64,000 nt of DNA, from assembly GCA_032433595.1 (NCBI GenBank), contig JASWJB010000136.1, positions 40,924 to 104,923 on the forward strand, read 5' to 3'. The position numbers were made by a program, and so were the translations under genes. This DNA comes from Conoideocrella luteorostrata (lineage: Eukaryota > Ascomycota > Sordariomycetes > Hypocreales > Clavicipitaceae). Positions 52,834 to 64,000 of this stretch are shown here, in pieces. The notes beneath the pieces are model-generated. The model did no database searches, was not told the DNA's origin, and saw nothing but the letters and a program-made list of their open reading frames with translations. Positions within the stretch are counted from its first letter, which is position 1. Each line of letters begins with the position of its first letter.

Positions 52834-54578
52834 TCTGGCGGGATGTCAGGCTGCCGTTTCGCTAACCACAAGTCCGCACGCGTAAATTCAGCTGTAAAGT
52901 CGTTCCTGCGGGCTAAAGTCTGGGTGCGGGGGATGTGCAGGACACCTGTGAGGTCGAGAAGTACGCCGTGCCGCGAGGAGATGATGTCACGCACACACGA
53001 GCATTCTCGAGGCACGTGGTAGCAATTTCACCTCGATGACAATCCAACTAGCTCAGACCAGGGTATGTGCGCAAATTGACACTGGTAGGGGATAAGTGAA
53101 AGCGAGCACGAAAAGGTGGATGGAAAGGAGGTAATTTTCTAGCATAAGACCTCCATTGTGCACGGGTCATTGATGCAGTTTGTGGAAAAGATTAATGGGG
53201 GGAGGATTACGACTCTGTGTAACTACAAGCTGGCGGTGGTGGGCAGGTTTTTGGCGTTGACATGTGCAGCCCGCTGCAACAGCGGAGATGGATAAGTAGC
53301 AAACCAGCAGGTACTCCATACTCCGTAGTTACGGAGTAGTTAGTGTCGAGTAGGGAGTGAGGACGCCCGGGGAGAGGTTGGTTAAGGACAAGGGAGGCCA
53401 ATGCTGCAGACAACTCCGCCCGATCCTGCCGAAATTGGCGATTCCATGATATTGTTCCTTCCCCTATTACCAACTAGTAACTATTGGTGGGAGCTGACAG
53501 AAAACATTGGAACAGCGTCCCAAACTAGTTGAGTCTCATCTGTCTTGAACTTAAAAAAGTCGTACTCCGTAATCACATCCCATTAATGTCCAAGGGTACT
53601 CGGTACAGAGGGCACTAGCTGCGGTCAATTTTCTCCAGAGTAACTCTTGTAGCCTCCCAGACACTGCGGCGGATGCGATACCTCCACGTCAAGGAACATG
53701 AGCAGAATCAAGCTTTCCGTAGGATTATGCATGCACGCAAATGACAGCGGAATCGGGGTCCCTGCGCCCACCTGAACATGGGCAGCGTTTGACTGAGCCC
53801 ACCCGTTTCACACTGGCAGGTAACTACCCCGTACAGCATATGCCTAGAATCATTCCTCTTCGTGCGGTTCCGTGCCGCCAAACTCAATCTTGGCAAGGGT
53901 CCTGATCTGCGCAACAGATAGCCCGTTGGTCCATCCTCCTCTACCTCTTTTTCTCCTTTCCTATCTATCACTGACCGAGATCCCACAAAGGAGGAAAATG
54001 AGCATTTACCAAGCGAGAGAATGGCTATTACTCCAAGGAATAGGTTGTTGTTCGACATGGTGACCGAACCAAGAGGAGCTAAGAGCTAACTAACTAAGAG
54101 GACTGAGCAAGAGCCGGTGTGTCCTCCGAGCACGGCCCGGTCGGACAATTTGTCGCACAATGACATCATGCAACGTGCAGTCCGGAGAAGGTGCTCAAGT
54201 GCTTTCGAAACTGACCTCGACTCCGTAGATTTTGTTGCATCCCAATTCTACGGCCAAAATTTTCAGCAACAGCCGAGTCCACTGGCTCATGAGCAGTCTG
54301 AAATATATTGAAATACCCAAACTAATTACTACTAGCTTAAGAGACAAATTCATGCCGTAGTTTCATCCACCACAGTCAGGACTGGTCCCCTCATAGCCAA
54401 ATGAAATTCATCATCACTAGAAAAGCAAACGCCCTAGTCATAAATCATGCCCTCGACGAGAGGATATTCAACCATCTACCGAGATATCCTCCAAACACAT
54501 CATGACAAATATTCCAAAACAATAAAAAAAAAACACGGAAGGAAACTCGTGAGAGACTTGACAATTCTTCCCTCGACC
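52834..54578. other. Intergenic: esterase promoter and RBR gene 3' flank
   Basis: No gene is supported. It holds an inverted pair of the 9-bp motif at 53319-53338 with a 2-nt spacer, and another copy at 53563-53571. Short open frames show no family features. Confidence 0.5.
53319..53338. repeat. Inverted pair of the 9-bp motif, 2-nt spacer
   Basis: TACTCCGTA, GT, then TACGGAGTA is read directly. It is the tightest inverted arrangement of the recurrent motif in this window and could form a cruciform or bind a dimer. Confidence 0.85.
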
Positions 54579-57214
54579 TTATGCAGGCACAGCAGTAGTC
54601 TCCTCGTCCGGGGGCATTCCAGGTTCGACAAACGATCTCCACTGTGAAACCCTATTCATCCCGGTCCCTGGACCAGCCAAGCCCGCCAAATCCGAGCTCT
54701 TGGCCTTCTTTTCCCTCCTTGGTCGTCTACTCCTTGGCGGGGAATGAGCCACCGCCTCGTCTTCGTAATCCCTTGATGTCCGCCCACCCATCACCCTCTC
54801 GGAGCGGGGTGTATACGGCGAGTTATTGTACATTTCTCCTTCCAGACTATGATGTCGCAAGGTACGTGCTGGCGGGCCCTGTGGAATGGACGGAGCAGGC
54901 GGAGCAAGAGGAGGGGGTGGATGTGCCATCATGCCAACAGGGTAGATAGGCCCAGCTGCAGTAGGTGATCCCATTTTCGGTCTACTCTCCGCCAAACGAT
55001 CCGCCAGTCTTTGGTCCCGAGAGGTTTCAACGCGGGAACCTCGTGAACCATACGCGTCGCCATGTTCTGTTCTGTCGTATTTTGTTGGTGGGGATGGTCT
55101 GTATTGACCCCCTCCACGTCTGTAATTCTCATTCATGTAATGCCCTGCCGCGTTTCCGATGCCGTGAACGTCCCCAACGCCTCCCATCATGTTGTGTTCG
55201 TCGTAATAGTCATCATTGTATTGTAAATTGCGCGCCATTTCGGAGTCGCGAGACTCCTGTACCCTTCGCAAATGTATTTCCTCCTGGTAGGTTCGAGGTC
55301 GGTGACGGACAGGTATGGCCATCCCATGGCTGAGTCCCACTTGTCCTCTCAGCTCTGCTGGCGCTGGAGGGCCGTTTCCGTTGAATATATCGCCCACGTC
55401 CCCCCGAATATGAGGGAGGGGGCCGTTCATGTCGTCTAGAAAGTTGCCTCCTCTGTCATCGGCATTAAACCAGGGGCAGTCGCAGTTCTTCCATTTCACT
55501 CCACATATCATACAAAACTCGGCACCGCAGCGACTATGCAGCATCAGTTATCATCGCTCCTCTTGCGAGAGAGGCCTTCAGGGAGCCAAAGAGTGACCTA
55601 CCACGTCATATGGTTGCAACCTTCTTTCAACTCAACCATAGCCTTGCACCTGTGACACCTCTTCCAGCCCTCTTCTTTCGCCTGAGCCAGAAGGTTCGCC
55701 ATCTCAGGGTCACTGGGGCACGCTCCTGCACCATGCCACCGTCCGCCACAGGAGCAGCAAACCTTGGTCCTGCATCGACTACACCGTGCGACTTTGCGGC
55801 CGTCCTCGCGTCGCACGTTGGCGGGTTTAATCCACTCTCCGCACTTTGGCAAGGGACAGTAAACTCTGTTCTTGGTGGACCATTCGGCGAATTTACGGTT
55901 CCAGGTCTTCTTAAACGCAATGTCGAAGAGGCGATCGACGTGTTTGAGGGGGATATGATCTTGGGTACAGCATTTAGGTGGCATGTGTTGTGGATCGGTG
56001 ATGGAGAGCTTGAAGCTGCGCTCGAGACATGAGCGGCACATGGAATGGCCGCATTTTAGTTTGGACACTTTGGCAGGATTGATGTCTCCCATGCAGACGA
56101 CACACTCGACACTATAGAAGCGTTAGAACGATGTCGTTATATGAATCGCCCAAGTATAGTAGTGAATTGCAAACATACCGCTTCTTTGGGGTTCTGACTT
56201 CCTTTACACTTTCTTGTCGACCTAGGGGAGCTCCAAATATACTTCCTATGACTCCCGAGGGCCCGCCGGTTACAGACCCAGCTCTGCTGCGACTAGACCT
56301 TACAATACTTGCTCTGCGGGGTTTCGGTTGGTCAAGTTGAATGACATCGGCAGATCTATGGCGTTTGTGTACCACAGGCCTAGATATTGATGGTTAGAAT
56401 AACTTCCTGCTGGGGTATCCCTGCCACTGCAAGATTTAGCAGAAGCGTACCTTTTGGACGAAACAGGAGGTCTGGAATCTTCAATGACATCAGGCACATG
56501 GCCACGTCGTCCTCGGCGAGACTCAACACTCTGATCCAACGTCCTTGAAGAATCAAATGCAGCGGAGCCTCCGTCACTGACGGCATAATGTCTCTTCCGA
56601 GCTGTATCGTCTTCTCCATACGCCCGACGCCTTCGCCTGTGGTACCTTCTATCCGAGGACGAGTCCATATACTCATCCCGACTCGGCCGTCTCCTCCCTT
56701 TATACCGCGCTGGCTCCTCCTCAATCTCCTCTACGACCTCTATATGGTCTGCATCGTCATCATCATCATCAGCTCCATAAGCAAGCCCACTTGCTGCACT
56801 CGACTGTCCTGAATATTCACCCACCACTCTCGTCCTTCCATATGCCGGAGACGCGTCTCTCGTGGAATGTCTCCTATGCAAGACCTCATAACGATCGCCC
56901 GGCGACAGACAATTCACAGGTCGTCTGTACGCGTCGGTCGCAGCTCGCGTCAGAGTCACACCCGGCGGCGCGGGCATCGTAGAAGCAGAGTAGTCGTTCT
57001 GGTCCACAGTCCTGGAACTAGAATGCCGCGACCGCTGACGGCGAGACGTCGTCCTACGCGGGGAACTATGTACCTCGTCGTCTCCAGGATGGGGCGGCGA
57101 ATCGGGCAGGGGTTCAGGCTCGGCCTTCCAGTCGATGGGATGGTCGTCGTACCGTCTTGATCGACGTGTTTTATGATCACCATTCACAGAGCCCAGATGT
57201 GATGTCCGCCCCAT
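54579..57214 (-). CDS. RBR-type (RING1-IBR-RING2) E3 ubiquitin ligase
   Basis: Four exons: 57214-56451, 56379-56179, 56111-55602 and 55533-54579, total 809 residues with matching phases. The N-terminal ~320 residues are Arg/Ser/Asp-rich and likely disordered. RING1 starts near residue 324, ECVVCMGDINPAKVSKLKCG, with HSMCRSCLER. The IBR follows with VYCPLPKCGEWIKP and CSRCRTKVCCSCGGRWH. RING2 crosses intron 3: WKRCHRCKAMVELKEGCNH, then MTCRCGAEFCMICG and WKNCDC. The catalytic RING2 Cys of RBR ligases corresponds to the Cys of the spliced MTCRCG motif. The C-terminal ~300 residues are Pro/Arg/Tyr-rich, with RTYQEEIHLRRVQES. RBR enzymes pass ubiquitin through a thioester on RING2; the substrate here is unknown. 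The start MGRTSHLGSVNG is the first ATG in the frame. Confidence 0.92.
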
Positions 57215-59319
57215 CTCCTAGCAGCCCCAGGTGTGTCGTTGGGCTCTGGTTGGTATCTCGATTCCTCGGGCATCCGTCCACCTCCACCAGAGATACTATT
57301 TGCCAATTCGTTGTGAGCTCAGTCAGGCCAGCTTCCCTGTCGTCGAACTAGCCAGCTAGGTAGCTGGTGTGCTTATGCTTTGTAACAAAGGTCGCCCTGT
57401 TTTTCAATTCAACGAAGAAGAGAAAAGTACGAGTAACAGGGCAAGTAGCAGCCCTGTGAGCCAGCAAACCAGTCAGGGCTGTCTGAGCTGCATCAAGCTA
57501 CTGCAGCACACGTCGTTGACCTGGTTTTCCCCCCAGAGGCAGAAGGCGGGCAGTGCATACAACCACCCCCGAGCAGACCAAAGAGAAGACGGGGAACAGG
57601 AGCAATGCTGCTGCACGGTGAGAGCTTTTTGGCTGCCTGCGTCGGGCCGCCACGCTAGATATACCTTGCAGCTTCAAAATGCAGTTCAGTCATCTGTCGG
57701 GCCCTCAAACTATCTTTTCGTGGGGCTCCCCTCCCTCGAATTCAGAAGACAACCGGCTGGTGTTCTCTCCAACGAGCAGCCAGCCAGCCAAAGGTTGGTC
57801 TGCTCAGACCCCGCAATGGATGGAGACGAGAAGCACGAACGAGAGTAACGCCAGCCGTGAGGGGTGAGCTGTGTGTGTGCCTGAGGGTGATGGTTAAGTG
57901 GACGCCGTTGAACCTGACTTGCTTGGCCTGCAGTTTATGGTCAATCTCTGGTCAGGCTGACCTCACCGAGCGCTCGTGCGCTGCACAACCGTTGGACTTG
58001 ACTGGACGGGCGACGGTGCAGGGGAGGGTAGGGCACGGTAGGGAGGGACGAAAAATGTGAAGGTCGGGCATAAACCTGCTGGACTACTCCGTAGGGAGTA
58101 GAGATTGGCTTTCTCGTCTCCAATCTTTCCTTTCTTTTCTTTTTACACTTTTCCTTGCTGTTTTGTGCTTAGCCCGCACTCTAGCCGCCAGCCAAGCGGT
58201 TAGAATTGCGACGAGGCGCCATCCATTTTCAGTCTGATGCTGGCGACAAGATGCGGTGGTTGGCCAGCCCGTCCAGAGACTGTCACGTCACGTGGGGTGT
58301 CGACGTCACAGCCCCGACTCCAAGACGTTCCTTTCCGTCATCTCTGGAATGCAAAGAGAAATGGGCCAAGAGGAAACCTCGGTTATAAAATACCTCGTCT
58401 ATGGGTGTCCTCGTTCAACTGCATCAGAGGCGCCGTCGCTTCTCTCGCCACCAAACCCTCGGTACGGACTCCCTTTCTTGACTGCAAGCTTGTGAGTCCA
58501 GATGAGTCCAGATGACCAGCCATGGCTACTGCAGTTCACGTGCGACAAGCACACAGGCACCGAGAGTAAATGACGGCGCGGGGGCACGGCCCGGGCCATG
58601 TGTCGGATGTGGGTCTGAGGTCCCGGCGCTGCCCTCAATATCGCAGTGCTGCTCGGAGGTGCTTACGCGGGCGGAGGGCCTAGCTTATCACTCTTTTAAG
58701 GTAGAGGTGTATTACTGGGCGGCATGATGGGCAGCATACGCGCTTTGAGGGTTTCAAGGCCCCATCCAACTTAGCTAATGACTCATTGTTGGAAAATGTG
58801 ACTGTTATTGGGCTATTTGTGCGACCATTTACTCACTATCCCGCCAACTTCGTCTGTCCTTCGACATTGAGCACAAAAGTGTGCAGACAATGGGACGAAA
58901 CACGGCTCTTATGACGGAGCAACAGGATCTTAAAGTAAGAGACATGGTGAGTACGAAATGTAGATGCGAAAGCGCGTGTTGCGTTCCCCACGACAAGTTA
59001 GCCCGTCCAGCCGTCCAGTCAGTTAGCCTCCTCTTTACCACCAGCTCAAAGAGGAGCTGCCCACCGTAAAGAATTATGGCAGCACCGTTTTCCGTTAATC
59101 CCGCTGTAAACAGTCATGGTACAGGAGCACATGAAACAATGGGTGGACATCCAGGCAACTGACTTCAATCTTCGGGTGCTAGTCTCGCCATGTTTTCGGA
59201 CTCTTGTGCGTATCCCGAAAAGCTCCTAGTTTTTAGTCCAGAGCCACCTTATGCTGTCTCTGGTAAGTTGAGCCAGGTCGTGGATGCGCCGCTGAAACAT
59301 CTTATGGAACTAGGCCACT
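57215..59319. other. Intergenic, no gene seen
   Basis: Upstream region of the RBR gene and 3' flank of the Zn2Cys6 gene. One TACTCCGTA lies at 58085-58093. Overlapping short frames near 58200-58515 have no recognisable family. Confidence 0.5.
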
Positions 59320-61432
59320 TCAGCTGTTTAAGAATGCCTGGCGACGCATCTCAGCTTCTTTAATAATTTCTGTTGTCAAGCTCAAGCTCGGAGCCAGAGC
59401 TGCATAATGCTCCACCTCCATAATTACTTCGTTGATCAATGCGTTCAATGCTTGCTGATGAGGAAGAATGGTCATCAATATGCTAAGCAGAGGTGGGGAT
59501 ATTGATGCACCCATGAGTAATAGAGCCTGGGAAATCATCGACAGGGCCCCTTGCCAGATGTAAGGCATATGGCCCGCGTGACTGCGAGGTCTTCCGGTTA
59601 GCACGGCGCCTTATGGGGTATCAAATAAAGAAAAGCAGGCGCCTAATGAGTAACGTACTGTTCCATTATATGTTCCAGCTGACGCACAGAAGCCTCTAGA
59701 CACTTACGGCAGCATTCGCGAACAGCCGGGTCGAGGGCCGCTTGCTCGTCGTCCAATACAGCCAAAATATAAGGGCGATATATGATGGTTTTGCATGCGT
59801 AAAACCGTAGGCGGAGGACGGCTTGGATAGGATCATGCAGCATGATCCGGCTAAAGGGAAACTGCAAAGGCAGCGGGAGATTCTCATACCATTGAGTCAA
59901 TTGGTAATCAAGCTCAGCCACAACAGGTTCGAGACTTGTTGTTGATGCCATAGAATCTTTGGAATAGATAAGCTGGCTCACGCGATTAAGTAGTCTGCGC
60001 AGGGCAATTTCTGCGAGAAAGTACCACAATTCGTCCCTACCCACTTCGTTCTGATCTTCATTTTCGCCTTCGAAGCCGCCTGGTAGGCCAATATTCTCTT
60101 CAAACTGCACCACACCGGAATGTGGCAAATCAAGCTCGGCCAGAAGGTCACTTTCAAAGAGAAGAGTGTTCCAATAGATCCTTTCCGCAAGTTCTCTTTG
60201 CTGCAGCGGTATTCTGTTGGGGGCCATTAAGAGTAGCTGCAGCTTTGTACCAGTCGTACAAAGCAAATTCCAAGCCTCAAGGGGTCGAACCAAGTAGAAT
60301 AAGTATGCAGCTGCAAGTAGATGACATTGTGCTGCGAGTACATTGTTGGTCGTGATCATGCCAGGAAGCAGCGACCATGCCGCCGTAAAGTACTGCAGTC
60401 CGGGAGGCTCTTGAAGCGGCACAATTCGAGATATGCTCCCTCGCAAGCTTGCCTCTCCTAGAGCTAGAACAAGCAGCACGATGCAGCTCTCAGGGCCTTC
60501 TCTAAATCCATTAGACAAGGCTGTTCTGTATTGACTGCGCCAAGTATAAGGGTTGACGCAGGCATACCAAACGTTGACGCGATCGAAGAATGCCTGAATG
60601 TAAGCTTGCGTGTTGGAGAGATCCACACAAGGAGTCTTGGTCAACGTGTGAAGTGGTTCTCGTTCCATCTCCAGCTGAAGCAGTATTTGCGGATCATATG
60701 ATCTAGAAACAAGGTCTCGAATAAGTGGCCATTGAAGCAAGTGCATCGTGGCATTTGTGTGGCTCTTTGGCATGGTTGAGATATTTGTTTTATCAGGCAC
60801 CCTACTGCCCCATGTGCCTAAGCCACCATTGGGAATGGTTGAAGTCAAGTTGGAAGAGCCAGACAGCAGCCCATGGTCACCGCTGATTGCGGTTCCATTG
60901 CTTCTAGATGGTGAGTTCCGTGACACATGCAGGCCACTGTCCCGATTGGTAGAAAAATTCAACTGCAGGAGATTCTCAATCCGGTTGAGATGTTCCAGAA
61001 TCAGCTTATCACCAGCGTCGAGCTTTACACCAGGCTCTCTATACACGCATTCGGCGCCCAGTTCGGCGCATAGTTTGCATTTTGGTTTGTTCCCATCACA
61101 ACGTGATTTTCTAGAACGGCAGACTTCGCACTACAAATCCAAGTTCGCATGAGTTTCATGGGCAGTACGATGCTTGGCATCCGCAGAAATGTACTCACAG
61201 CTATAGTAGCCCTGCGTCGTGGATAGTCGACAACGGAATCCCCGAATTTTCTTTTAAGCGAGTCCAAAAACGAGTCATCGCCGGGCGTTGATAGCAGCGT
61301 TGGGGTATGTGCGTCTGAAGACTGAGATGGCAGTCGAGACTTGCCACCTGAATTCTGTACCTTGGTGCCTCGGCCAGCACCCATAGCGGGCTTCGCTTTG
61401 GGCTCTGTCAAGGTTTTCATGTCGCTTTCCAT
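59320..61432 (-). CDS. Zn2Cys6 transcription factor with fungal middle-homology domain
   Basis: Three exons: 61432-61199, 61130-59659 and 59581-59320, total 655 residues with closing phases. The zinc cluster starts exactly at the exon 2 border: CEVCRSRKSRC, then DGNKPKCKLC, then AELGAEC (residues about 79-106), spacing C-x2-C-x6-C-x6-C-x2-C-x6-C. A dimerisation-like helix follows (DKLILEHLNRIENLLQL). The middle region has the pattern of the fungal-specific transcription factor domain: YIQAFFDRVNVWYACVNPYT, LLVLALGEASLRGS, AAYLFYLVRPLEAWNLL and ERIYWNTLLFESDLLAELDL, then RFYACKTIIYRPYI. It is a nuclear DNA-binding regulator; target genes are unknown. The first exon (MESDMKTLTEPKAKPAM) is basic and low in complexity. 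There is no neighbouring pathway that suggests a target. Confidence 0.92.
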
Positions 61433-62969
61433 CTATCTGCAACCGAGTACTCCGTAAAACGGCGGTATATAGTACAAGCCGTGTTACAGAGACGCAGGGA
61501 TTCGGAAATTTGCGAGACAGAAGTTGGGGCTTGGCACTCAGGGTACTCCGCAAATGAAAGTAGAGCCCTGCGTACAGCACGGCGGCAATGGAAGGTGGCA
61601 CTGAAGGATTTTAAATTGCATATAATGGCACAACGGAGAGGTAGGTTCAAGAGAGTTTTTGAGTGGCAAGGCGATGCGTAGTTTGTTGGCGCGTTCGCCC
61701 ATGACCGAGAAAAGGTGGTCAGCGATAAACGAACTCCAGCCGGTGAGAGCTTCAGGAGCTTAAACGGGCGATAGGTCCATATTTAGCATGACGGTAATAT
61801 CTCGAGAAATACAGAACCCCCTTCACACAGTAGTATCTTCTGTGAACAAGCCACAAGCCACAAGCCTGGCAGTGGCAGTGGCAGTGGCAGAGTTTGAGCT
61901 TCGTCGCGGGTAGTTGGACTGGTGAGCCACTGGCATCGGCGAATAACCCGGAAGAGCGGTAGATGGTAGATATTAGCAGACAGAAGAATATTCAGAGTGC
62001 TTCAGGGCTCGGATGTCAGGTGTATTGGTTGTCGGTGCGAGCTGGCAAACGGCGCTTGAACGAATGTCATGAAGCGTGATGCGATGTGGTGCTGGGGTTG
62101 GAGACGGAGTCTGGATGGAGTTGAAGGCTTGAGCTAGATATTGGACCATGTACGTCGGACGTCAGGCGTCGGACTTCAGGCGATATGCACCAGTGGTTGG
62201 GATCTGCCGATGGCGTTTTGGGGACTACACTGCCTGCAGCATAAGAATTAGGAGCTGCTAGAGTATCGAACTACTTGAGTGCTTTCAGGGTTATACCTGA
62301 AAGTAGGCTGCACCCCAGTAAGCCAGTAGCTCTGCGGCTGATGTCTGGCACACCGTCCCGTACTCCGTACCTCCTCCGTACTTACTCCATCATTTAGGCG
62401 GCCAAAGCGCTAATGGGGGAAGTGCCAGCCTCTTCAGTGGCCGTCCGCCGCCGCACGCAGCAGAAGCAAGTCCATCCCCATCCAAATAGGCAAATTGGGT
62501 AACTAACTGCTTAGGGGCTTGATTAGCAATTGACATTTCTACTTTTACAGTCAAAGAAATACGCAGCCAAATCCCCACCCAGTGAGGATACCGATACCGT
62601 CCTTGTCGTCCCAAGATTCGGCACATGCTCGACAGCTCCCTCTAGTCCGTCAATTTTCCTCCAGCTTTTCATGCGACCAACCAAAGAGCAGTTCTCTCGT
62701 CTTGTTGCAGTCGACTCTTCCAATGCGCTGGCCTAGAACTCGAGTTCAATACTACCTGAACAGGACTTGGTCATCCCTATCGCAGGTTGAAGACAGTGAA
62801 TATCTAAGCCACGCGGCAGATTTGCTATGTCTGCATATGGTCTCAAGTTTTTGTGGTCCTATGCTGTCGCAACCGCCCCTCAAGCGCATTCATATACAAT
62901 TCAGCGGATTCATGTGATCAATTTATATACACAATATTTACACGAATAGAAGGCTACCATGCCCCTGCT
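61433..62969. other. Intergenic: Zn2Cys6 promoter and lactonase 3' flank
   Basis: Contains copies of the 9-bp motif at 61448 and 62361 and a (GTGGCA)n hexamer tract at about 61868-61892. GGCGTCGGAC-type short repeats lie near 62160-62175. No gene is supported. Confidence 0.5.
61868..61892. repeat. (GTGGCA)n hexamer repeat
   Basis: About four units are read directly in the upstream region of the Zn2Cys6 gene. Confidence 0.8.
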
Positions 62970-64000
62970 TCACTCATTGAATATCACAGAGGTTATCTGC
63001 CCAGCAACATTAGCATACCCAACAAACTCCCCAAGTTTTCCCGACCAGGGATCTCGCTTGATGAGCACGACCCGACCATCATTCTGTTGGCCAACTGCAA
63101 CCAGTGTACCGACCTTGTTGATCGAAAACTGGCGAGGATACCGTCCCCCACACGGAACTTCCTGTATCGGCGTGAGGTTTCCGGTCTGGGCGTCGATAGA
63201 GAAATTGATGAGGGTATCGGAAGGGATTCTAGTGCTGTTCTTGATGTCAAAGTTGGGGATGGACATGGCGGTTTCGTTCCGGGAAGACACAATCAGGAAT
63301 TCGGAATCAGGCTAAATGCAATGAGACCGCGGAGTTAGCAAGTGGACCTGGAAGAACAATAGGTCATCCTTGATTTTATTTCATATCCCAGACTCTCTGA
63401 TTGGATAAGCGGGGGAAGTTGGACATACAGAGACAGCTACTTCGGCGGCAGCAGCTTTTTCGGGAACGGGCTTACCCGCACCATGAGTTCCAATGGTGAA
63501 GAGTTCCTTGAAGTTGATAGACCCGCTGGGGTAAGTCACGTCGTAGCCGACGATGGTATTAGCCAGCTCAGTGACCAAGTACATGAAGGTTTTGCCATTG
63601 CGAACAGCAAAATTGACGTGGCGGGGGCCACTGCCTGGCTTGACATTAATAGGAGACAAGGCCTTGAGTTTGAGGTTGGCAGGTTCGATGATAGCATAGA
63701 CGTAGATCTTATCGGCGCCAAGGTCGGGAACCACGATGTAATTGCCGGTGGGATCGAGAAATGTTTCATGAGGGTGTGAAGCCTCTTGTCGGTCTGAGAT
63801 TGGACCTGGGTGACGGAGATGGTACGTTTCGGTTTGGACTAGGGAAAGGTGAGAAGGACCAGAGACATCCCAGGTGGTGAAGGCTCCGGAACCGCTGTGC
63901 GCGACGTGTTAGTCTCATTATCATCATATGACTCTACCAGCCAAGTCTCATCTTTTCGTCCCCCATCTTAGGCTGGAAACCCCCCCCCCCCCCCCTTTCC
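62970..64000 (-). CDS. Lactonase-family seven-bladed beta-propeller protein (6-phosphogluconolactonase-like), 5' partial
   Basis: Two exons are clear: 63894-63429 and 63311-62970, ending VIFNE-stop. The start lies beyond the right edge, across an intron with a CACAG acceptor at 63895. Features of the lactonase propeller family (Pfam lactonase, as in bacterial YbhE/Pgl and fungal carboxy-cis,cis-muconate cyclase) are HPHETFLDPTGNYIVVPDLG, ADKIYVY, GSGPRHVNFAVRNGKTFMYL, VTELANTIVGYDVTYPSG and, across the intron, VAVSPDSEFLIVSSRNET, then RYPRQFSINKVGTLVAVGQQ. The final intron (63428-63312) has a GTATGT donor and phase 0. Members hydrolyse lactones or cyclise muconates; the substrate is not clear here. 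A run of about 18 C close to the right edge (about 63979-63996) may be an assembly edge and hides the upstream exon. Confidence 0.88.

Noticed and set aside
1..64000. CRISPR arrays, insertion sequences, transposons with terminal repeats, secondary metabolite cluster genes.
   Set aside because: No regular repeat-spacer array, transposase, reverse transcriptase, polyketide synthase or NRPS motif was found. The only metabolic enzymes are isolated.

Overview
This window reads as chromosomal DNA of a filamentous ascomycete, most likely a Sordariomycete of the Hypocreales. The genes have several short introns with GT..AG borders and lariat motifs such as TACTAAC. The protein set (AreB-type GATA factor, Svf1, a histone H4 variant, an RBR ubiquitin ligase, a Zn2Cys6 regulator) is typical of Pezizomycotina. 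I cannot name the species. Exon borders were read by eye; each multi-exon model was accepted only when its phases closed and its total length was a multiple of three.

Layout. 1-1789 (-): tRNA m5C methyltransferase Ncl1/Trm4, 3' end outside the window. 2359-5621 (-): Utp21, diverging from 6736-11737 (+): the inositol pyrophosphate kinase/phosphatase Vip1/Asp1. 11.7-18.7 kb holds almost nothing except a 52-residue Cys-rich protein at 17066. 18.7-21.4 kb (-): a MOSC protein and an acetamidase/formamidase. 22.0-25.6 kb (+): a decayed ABCC-type transporter. 25.6-30.2 kb: no gene seen. 30.2 kb (+): a membrane-linked GNAT acetyltransferase. 31.8-32.6 kb (-): a six-exon divergent histone H4 variant. 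33.6-35.7 kb (-): AreB, diverging from Svf1 (37.9-39.4 kb, +). 40.5-41.2 kb (+): an unrecognised gene, tail to tail with a mitochondrial K+/H+ exchange-related protein (41.5-42.7 kb, -). 43.6-45.2 kb (-): a BAHD-type acyltransferase. 45.5-46.4 kb: dense simple repeats. 48.7 kb (+): tRNA-Ala(AGC) with an intron. 49.5-52.8 kb (-): a Rog1-like serine esterase. 54.6-57.2 kb (-): an RBR E3 ligase. 59.3-61.4 kb (-): a Zn2Cys6 factor. 63.0-64.0 kb (-): a lactonase-type beta-propeller, 5' end outside the window.

The genes are mostly unrelated housekeeping and regulatory functions; I see no secondary metabolite cluster, mobile element or CRISPR array. Loose themes are RNA and ribosome biogenesis (Ncl1, Utp21, tRNA-Ala), stress and signalling (Vip1, Svf1) and nitrogen use (AreB, formamidase).

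The strongest unexplained signals are: (1) a 9-bp motif TACGGAGTA/TACTCCGTA, about 30 perfect copies, all outside well-supported coding exons; (2) the H4 variant with a rebuilt N-tail and a basic C-terminal extension; (3) a GATA-site cluster inside an areB intron next to an in-frame internal start; (4) the 52-residue CxxC protein in a gene-poor region.
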